Source of the DNA: Acidobacteriota bacterium
GTDB taxonomy: Bacteria > Acidobacteriota > Terriglobia > Terriglobales > Acidobacteriaceae
Length of the DNA stretch: 9,409 nt
Reading direction: 5' to 3'
Assembly (NCBI GenBank): GCA_021805955.1
Contig: JAJZDO010000343.1
Span: 1 to 9,409, forward strand
In this document: positions 5,128-9,409 of the stretch, piece by piece
How positions within the stretch are numbered: position 1 is the first letter of the stretch
Layout of the letters: each line of letters begins with the position of its first letter
The notes under the pieces: model-generated
Told to the model about the DNA's origin: nothing
Databases searched by the model: none
The model's input: the letters and a program-made list of their open reading frames with translations, nothing else
Made by a program: the position numbers and the translations under genes

Positions 5128-7545
5128 ATGCTGCCGCTACCGCAAAAGCTCGCTTTCCTGCTCTTCGCACTTCTAACATCGACCTGGGGCGCATATGGTT
5201 TCTATCGCCTGTATCGGCATATCCGGCGGGGACGCTCGGACCCAGACCAGCGTACAGACCATCTTCCGCAACGGCTGAGATATGCACTGACAGCGGCGCT
5301 GACGCAAGCCCGGACGTTCCGCAAGCGCACCGTAGTCAGCACCTTTCATGCATTCATCTTCTACGGATTTGTCTTCTACATTCTGGTCAACTTCGTCGAT
5401 GCGATTGAAGGTTACAGTCCATTCTCGATTTCCTCGGCGACGGTGCCGGGCGCACTGTACAACCTGTTCGCGGATGTCCTGAGCTTTCTGGTTCTGGTCG
5501 GAGTCGTCGCGTTGGTAGTCCGCAGGTTTCTACTTCCCGCACGGCGCGATTTTCGATTTAACGCTAACACTCTCCTCCATCCCAATGTGCGGCGCGGCTA
5601 CATCACGCTGGATTCTCTGATTGTCTCTGCATTCATCCTGTTCCACGTAGGTAGCCGCGCGGTCGGGGCTGGTGCGCGCGTCGCAATAGAAGGCCCAGAC
5701 CCGTATCAGCCTTTCGCGACACTGCTCTCTCATCTATTCACTCCGCAGAACGCGTATGCGTGGAGGGTTTTGGGGTACTGGGGCGCTCTGGGAAGCGTGT
5801 TGCTCTTCTTCGCCTATTTTCCGTACACCAAGCATGTGCATATTTTCATGGCGCCGATCAAATATTTTTTCAGTCGGCGTGAAGGCTCGGGCGTTCTGCC
5901 GCGCATGAAAATCGACCTGAACGCAGACGATCAGCAGATTGGCGCCAAACGACTGGAGGACTTGACATGGCCGCGTCTGCTCGACAGCTACGCATGTATC
6001 CAGTGCAACCGCTGTCAGGATGTCTGCCCGGCGACCGCGACCGGAAAATCGCTCAGCCCGGCTGCACTCGAAATCAACAAGCGCATGGAATTGAACGATC
6101 TTGCAAAGAGCGGATCTGGATTTATCGACGGCAGTAGCAGTCCGCGCCCCCTGCTGGAGTTTGCAATGTCTGGCGAAGCAGCGTGGGCATGTACGACCTG
6201 CGGCGCGTGCATGCAGGTCTGCCCGGTCCAGGACGAGCAAATGCTCGACATAATCGACATTCGTCGCAACCAGGTAATGATGAAAGGAGAATTTCCGGCG
6301 CAACTGCAGACGGCATTTCGCGGTATGGAACGGTCGCAAAATCCGTGGGGAATCAATCGCGACAAGCGTTTGGACTGGGTGGAGGGCCTGCAGGTAAGGA
6401 CGACGGAAGAAAATCCCGAGCCGGACGTTCTTTATTGGGTTGGGTGCGCGGCGAGTTACGATCCGCAAGCGCAGAAGACGGCGCGGGCATTTGTGCAATT
6501 GCTGGATTATGCTGGCGTGGACTTTGCGGTGCTGGGGAAGCGGGAATGTTGCACAGGCGATAGCGCGCGCCGCGCTGGCAACGAACTGCTCTATCGCGAA
6601 TTGGCGGACAAGAATGTTTCGACGCTGAACGCCGTCAATCCTAAACTCATTGTGGCGAGTTGCCCCCACTGCATGAATGCAATTGGAAACGAATACAGAC
6701 AGATTGGCGGCTCCTATTCCGTCGTCCACCACACGCAATACCTGGAGTCGCTGATCGCAGCGGGGAAGTTGGACGCCGAGCGGCTTGACGCGAGTATTGC
6801 GTACCACGATCCCTGCTATCTGGGCCGTCACAACGGCGTGTACGACGCGCCGAGAAATGTGCTGAAAATCCTGGGCAATCAGATGATCGAGCTCGACCGG
6901 AACCGCGAGAACGCATTCTGTTGCGGGGCTGGCGGGGCACAATTCTGGAAGGAAGAAGAGCAAGGCACAGAACGCATCTCGGAAAACCGCTTTGATGAAG
7001 TCAAGGAGCGGCTCAACTCGGCGCAATACGAAAAGACCCTGGCCGTAGGCTGTCCGTTCTGTAAAAGCATGTTGAACAGCACGCCTGGAAAGAGCGACGC
7101 CGATGGAATTGCGGTAAGAGATGTCGCCGAGTTGCTGCTCGAGAGTGTACAGAAGAAAAAAGGTATCTTCGCTGCGTCACTCGTGCAGTTGGCAGCTGTC
7201 GTGGAAGTGGCGGATCACCGGGAGACGGAAGCCATCTCGCGTGAAAAAGTTTCTACTCGTGCGGAGTCGGATTCGCCCACGATATCCCAACCCGCACAAT
7301 CGTTGGCTCCACAAAAGGTGGAGCGCAAGAAATGGCATCCAGTCGCAAAACCGCAAGATAAACCACCTTCGCAAAATGGCCTCGAAACCTCGGCCAATTC
7401 GGTTGATCCGCAAGAAACCCAGCCAGCACCAACGCCAGTTGCTTATGATTCCACGGTTGCCCCACCGCGCAAGAAATGGCAGCCGAAACCCTCGATTGGA
7501 TCCAAGTCGGAGATTGTGCCAGACGATCCAAAAGATTCCGTCTGA
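5128..7545 (+). CDS. Membrane iron-sulfur oxidoreductase, ETF:menaquinone oxidoreductase (EMO/FadF-like)
   Basis: The 805-residue protein has about five predicted membrane segments in residues 1-245 (roughly 7-25, 72-92, 112-132, 160-180, 215-234), resembling the NarI-like heme b domain. His74, His173, His236 and His238 are heme-ligand candidates. Then come two 4Fe-4S motifs, CIQCNRCQDVCP (Cys290/293/296/300) and CTTCGACMQVCP (Cys355/358/361/365), and two CCG domains. The first is C440-x33-CC(474-475)-x36-CPHC(512-515); the second is C563-x34-CC(598-599)-x42-CPFC(642-645). This order matches proteins encoded beside etfAB in Bacillus (FadF/YwjF) and in syntrophs and Geobacter (EMO), which pass electrons from reduced ETF to menaquinone; the function here is inferred from that. 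Residues ~690-805 are an unusual Pro/Lys/Ser-rich tail. A GGAG at 5115-5118 precedes the ATG by 9 bases. Confidence 0.93.
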   Translation: MLPLPQKLAFLLFALLTSTWGAYGFYRLYRHIRRGRSDPDQRTDHLPQRLRYALTAALTQARTFRKRTVVSTFHAFIFYGFVFYILVNFVDAIEGYSPFSISSATVPGALYNLFADVLSFLVLVGVVALVVRRFLLPARRDFRFNANTLLHPNVRRGYITLDSLIVSAFILFHVGSRAVGAGARVAIEGPDPYQPFATLLSHLFTPQNAYAWRVLGYWGALGSVLLFFAYFPYTKHVHIFMAPIKYFFSRREGSGVLPRMKIDLNADDQQIGAKRLEDLTWPRLLDSYACIQCNRCQDVCPATATGKSLSPAALEINKRMELNDLAKSGSGFIDGSSSPRPLLEFAMSGEAAWACTTCGACMQVCPVQDEQMLDIIDIRRNQVMMKGEFPAQLQTAFRGMERSQNPWGINRDKRLDWVEGLQVRTTEENPEPDVLYWVGCAASYDPQAQKTARAFVQLLDYAGVDFAVLGKRECCTGDSARRAGNELLYRELADKNVSTLNAVNPKLIVASCPHCMNAIGNEYRQIGGSYSVVHHTQYLESLIAAGKLDAERLDASIAYHDPCYLGRHNGVYDAPRNVLKILGNQMIELDRNRENAFCCGAGGAQFWKEEEQGTERISENRFDEVKERLNSAQYEKTLAVGCPFCKSMLNSTPGKSDADGIAVRDVAELLLESVQKKKGIFAASLVQLAAVVEVADHRETEAISREKVSTRAESDSPTISQPAQSLAPQKVERKKWHPVAKPQDKPPSQNGLETSANSVDPQETQPAPTPVAYDSTVAPPRKKWQPKPSIGSKSEIVPDDPKDSV

Positions 7546-7815
7546 GTGGGGTGGTTGATGCGAACGGAAATCCGCAGACCCATTGGAACGAAAATTCAAT
7601 TATGCAATCGAGCGAAAATCTACTGCCGTGCCACGCACGCAGCGCATGCAGTCGGTGTCAATCAATCTGCATTTCCCGGAGAACCGGCGTGTTGCAATTG
7701 ACTCCACTCAAAGGTGGAGAAATATATCCATCCCTTGGCGCATGACACCAGGACAACAAACACCTAGGGTTGAGTTGCCATACCAATGTTGCATTTTTGG
7801 GGCCAGACAAAGAGA
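7546..7815. other. Spacer between the ETF operon and the TonB receptor gene
   Basis: I see no convincing gene in these 270 bases. A forward open frame of 78 codons (7583-7819) lacks a recognisable domain or ribosome site and is probably chance. The region is richer in A and T than its flanks. It holds two copies of CGAAAAT 24 bases apart (7589-7595 and 7613-7619), a short CCGG-N4-CCGG repeat (7676-7687), and a possible promoter with an embedded inverted repeat (7698-7728). I found no clear rho-independent terminator for the upstream operon. Confidence 0.6.
7698..7728 (+). promoter_or_regulatory. Possible sigma70-like promoter with embedded inverted repeat
   Basis: TTGACT (7698-7703) matches a -35 box in five of six bases. 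An A/T run, AATATATC (7721-7728), lies about 17-19 bases further on as a loose -10 element (TATATC, 4 of 6 at 19 bases). Between them is the perfect inverted repeat CTCCAC-N6-GTGGAG (7702-7719), in a place where a repressor would block RNA polymerase. It points toward the TonB receptor gene, whose start is about 90 bases downstream. The -10 match is poor, so this is only a candidate. Confidence 0.28.
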
Positions 7816-9409
7816 ATGACGCGATATTACGGATTTCTGATGTGCCTGCTGCTTGCGGTTGCGGCACACGCCCAGTCGAACTTTGCAGATTTACACGGTG
7901 TTGTGCGGGATCCATATAACCAACCAATTCCCGGTGTGCCGGTTGTCTTGACCGCTGCAGAGACTGGAGCCGCCAGAACTTTTATCACCAACTCGGTTGG
8001 GCTCTACGACGCGCCACTGATTGTCGCTGGAACCTATTCGGTTTCCGTCGCTCTTCCTGGCTATGTGCCACTCAGCCAGAAGCTGACATTGGAAGTGGAT
8101 CAAACCCTTACCCTGGACTTTCATCCTCAACTTGCTTCACTTTCCCAGTCCGTGTCCGTCAAGGGCGGCTCCGTGACGATGGATTCGTCGAAGACCAGTG
8201 TGGGGGAGGTGATCGATCCGCAGGCCATTCAGGATTTGCCATTGAACGGCCGCATGGTCCTCGACCTGGCTGTAACGGTCCCCGGAGCGCATGAAAGCAT
8301 GGGTGCGCAACAGGGGGACGTCAATCCGCTTTATTGGCGTCCCGGACAAAACTCCGCGATCAGCACGGGTGGAAGCCGTCCCAACGCGAACTATTATCTG
8401 CTCGATGGGGCAGTCAACACCGATCCGACTTTCTGGACGCAGAACGTCAGCCTTTCGCTGGATGCAATCCAGGAATTTCGGGTCGATGTTTCTACATATT
8501 CGGCGGACGAAGGCGGCGCGGGCGGCGGACAGATCAACATTGTGACACGGTCGGGAACCAAGCAATTCCACGGCACGCTTTACGACTATGTCCGGAACGG
8601 CGTGCTCGATGCCAATACCTTTGAACAGATGAGCGGCAACAACTATCTGGTGCAGAACCAGTTTGGAGGTTCGCTTGGAGGCCCCCTCCTCCACGCCAGG
8701 CAGACGTTCTTCTTTGTAAACTTCGAAGGCTATCGACACGTACAGACGGATACCATGATCGACACGGTGCCGACGCTGGCGGAGATTCAAGGAGACTTCA
8801 GCCAGAGCGGGGTAAAAATTTATGACCCTGCCAGCAGTTCCGCTGCCGTCGGCACGGTGGTGCGTACCCAGTTCCCCGGCAATAGAATTCCTGCCAGCGA
8901 TCTCAATCCCGTAGCTACGCAGTTCATGACCGAATACCTTCCCAGGCCCAACATGGGAGGAGCAGGTGTGGACTCGAACAACTACATGGATGTGCGAAAT
9001 GAGACCCAGGACTGGAACCAGGGGACGCTACGAGTGGACCACAATTTCGCGAAAGGAGACCTGATATTTGCGCGTTATTCCGGTTCGAGCGAGACAGGAT
9101 TCACTCCAATCAATCTGCCGGGCTTCGGCGTCTCCAATGACAATCTGGCGCAGCAGGCTACCGGTTCATGGAACCACATCTTTTCGCCGGCACTGCTGAA
9201 TACGGCCACCATCGCGGCCTCTCGTTTGTCGATGTTTCTGCAGTCGCAAAACAACAATGTAAACAACATCGTGGGCCAACTTGGCATTCAAGGGGTTGGC
9301 TTTGGCGGCCCAGGCGCGTGGGGGGCGCCTTGGTTCGCGGTCCAGGGTTATTCCGGTTTCGGAGACTCATTCGCCGCGACCCCAGTTCACGACTGGGACA
9401 CGACATACG
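7816..9409 (+). CDS. Oar-like TonB-dependent receptor with carboxypeptidase-regulatory-like N-domain, 3' end outside window
   Basis: The frame stays open for 531 codons to the window edge; family members are often ~1000-1200 residues, so about half is visible. Residues 1-19 form a Sec signal peptide (MTRYYGFLMCLLLAVAAHA, cleavage likely before Gln20). Residues ~23-108 are a carboxypeptidase-D regulatory-like beta-sandwich (LHGVVRDPYNQPIPGVPVVL). From ~113 comes the plug, with EVIDPQAIQDLPLNGR (LPLNGR at 141-146), NYYLLDGAVN, LDAIQEFRV and INIVTRSGT (240-248). The barrel then begins with FHGTLYDYVRN, NQFGGSLGGPL and FFFVNFEGYR. It should sit in the outer membrane and import a ligand with TonB; the ligand cannot be read. 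An in-frame ATG at 7786 would add MLHFWGQTKR. Neither start has a good ribosome site: AGAG is too close to 7816, and only a weak GAG precedes 7786. Confidence 0.92.
   Translation, partial: MTRYYGFLMCLLLAVAAHAQSNFADLHGVVRDPYNQPIPGVPVVLTAAETGAARTFITNSVGLYDAPLIVAGTYSVSVALPGYVPLSQKLTLEVDQTLTLDFHPQLASLSQSVSVKGGSVTMDSSKTSVGEVIDPQAIQDLPLNGRMVLDLAVTVPGAHESMGAQQGDVNPLYWRPGQNSAISTGGSRPNANYYLLDGAVNTDPTFWTQNVSLSLDAIQEFRVDVSTYSADEGGAGGGQINIVTRSGTKQFHGTLYDYVRNGVLDANTFEQMSGNNYLVQNQFGGSLGGPLLHARQTFFFVNFEGYRHVQTDTMIDTVPTLAEIQGDFSQSGVKIYDPASSSAAVGTVVRTQFPGNRIPASDLNPVATQFMTEYLPRPNMGGAGVDSNNYMDVRNETQDWNQGTLRVDHNFAKGDLIFARYSGSSETGFTPINLPGFGVSNDNLAQQATGSWNHIFSPALLNTATIAASRLSMFLQSQNNNVNNIVGQLGIQGVGFGGPGAWGAPWFAVQGYSGFGDSFAATPVHDWDTTY

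Noticed and set aside
5734..7026. 430-codon open frame on the minus strand
   Set aside because: It lies wholly inside the membrane oxidoreductase gene, whose Cys motifs are intact in the plus frame. The minus-strand product shows no recognisable domain, so it is a shadow of G+C-rich coding DNA.
5128..7545. Heterodisulfide reductase or lactate/glycolate oxidase subunit
   Set aside because: The CCG domains are shared with HdrD and GlcF/LldE, but the NarI-like membrane domain, the fused layout and the position directly after etfA fit the ETF:menaquinone oxidoreductase group better.
7589..7619. Two CGAAAAT copies 24 bases apart
   Set aside because: Only seven bases repeated twice in an A/T-rich stretch; too little to call a repeat array or binding-site pair.
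7622..7652. ACTGC ... GCAGT inverted repeat as terminator of the ETF operon
   Set aside because: Five-base arms, a 21-base loop and no T-run afterwards; not a credible intrinsic terminator.
7583..7819. 78-codon plus-strand frame in the spacer before the receptor gene
   Set aside because: No ribosome-binding site, no recognisable domain and a composition unlike the neighbouring genes. It also covers the candidate promoter. Probably chance.

Overview
The window reads as one chromosomal neighbourhood for fatty-acid (acyl-CoA) beta-oxidation and for passing its electrons to the respiratory chain, followed by the start of an unrelated outer-membrane receptor gene. The best guess for the organism is an Acidobacteriota member (Terriglobia-like). 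This is inferred from moderately high G+C, from the large Oar-type TonB-dependent receptor with an N-terminal carboxypeptidase-regulatory-like domain that is very abundant in that group, and from the respiratory ETF:menaquinone oxidoreductase type of gene. No rRNA or other taxonomic marker is present, so this is not proven.

Layout. Positions 1-149 hold the last 48 codons of a thiolase. Thirty bases later on the same strand comes a 593-residue long-chain-type acyl-CoA dehydrogenase (180-1961). A second, short/branched-chain-type acyl-CoA dehydrogenase runs on the opposite strand (3175-1991) and converges on the first. The two stop codons lie in the arms of a shared inverted repeat. A 213-base divergent control region (3176-3388), unusually rich in perfect palindromes, separates the second dehydrogenase from a tight forward operon: ETF beta (3389-4147), ETF alpha (4144-5094, overlapping by 4 bases) and an 805-residue membrane iron-sulfur oxidoreductase (5128-7545). 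After a 270-base spacer, a TonB-dependent receptor begins at about 7816 and runs off the end of the window.

How the genes fit together. The two dehydrogenases oxidise acyl-CoAs and reduce their FAD. The EtfAB heterodimer collects those electrons. The membrane protein has a NarI-like heme-binding membrane domain, two 4Fe-4S clusters and two CCG (heterodisulfide-reductase-D-like) domains, and is expected to pass the electrons to menaquinone. The thiolase performs the last, chain-shortening step. The known biology is thus a full electron path from acyl-CoA to quinone without the classical EtfQO (ETF dehydrogenase).

The least explained parts are the proline- and lysine-rich C-terminal tail of the membrane oxidoreductase, with a duplicated KKW-x-P motif, and the palindromes in the divergent control region. 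I saw no CRISPR array, tRNA, rRNA, insertion sequence or defence system, and no evidence of a wholly new system.
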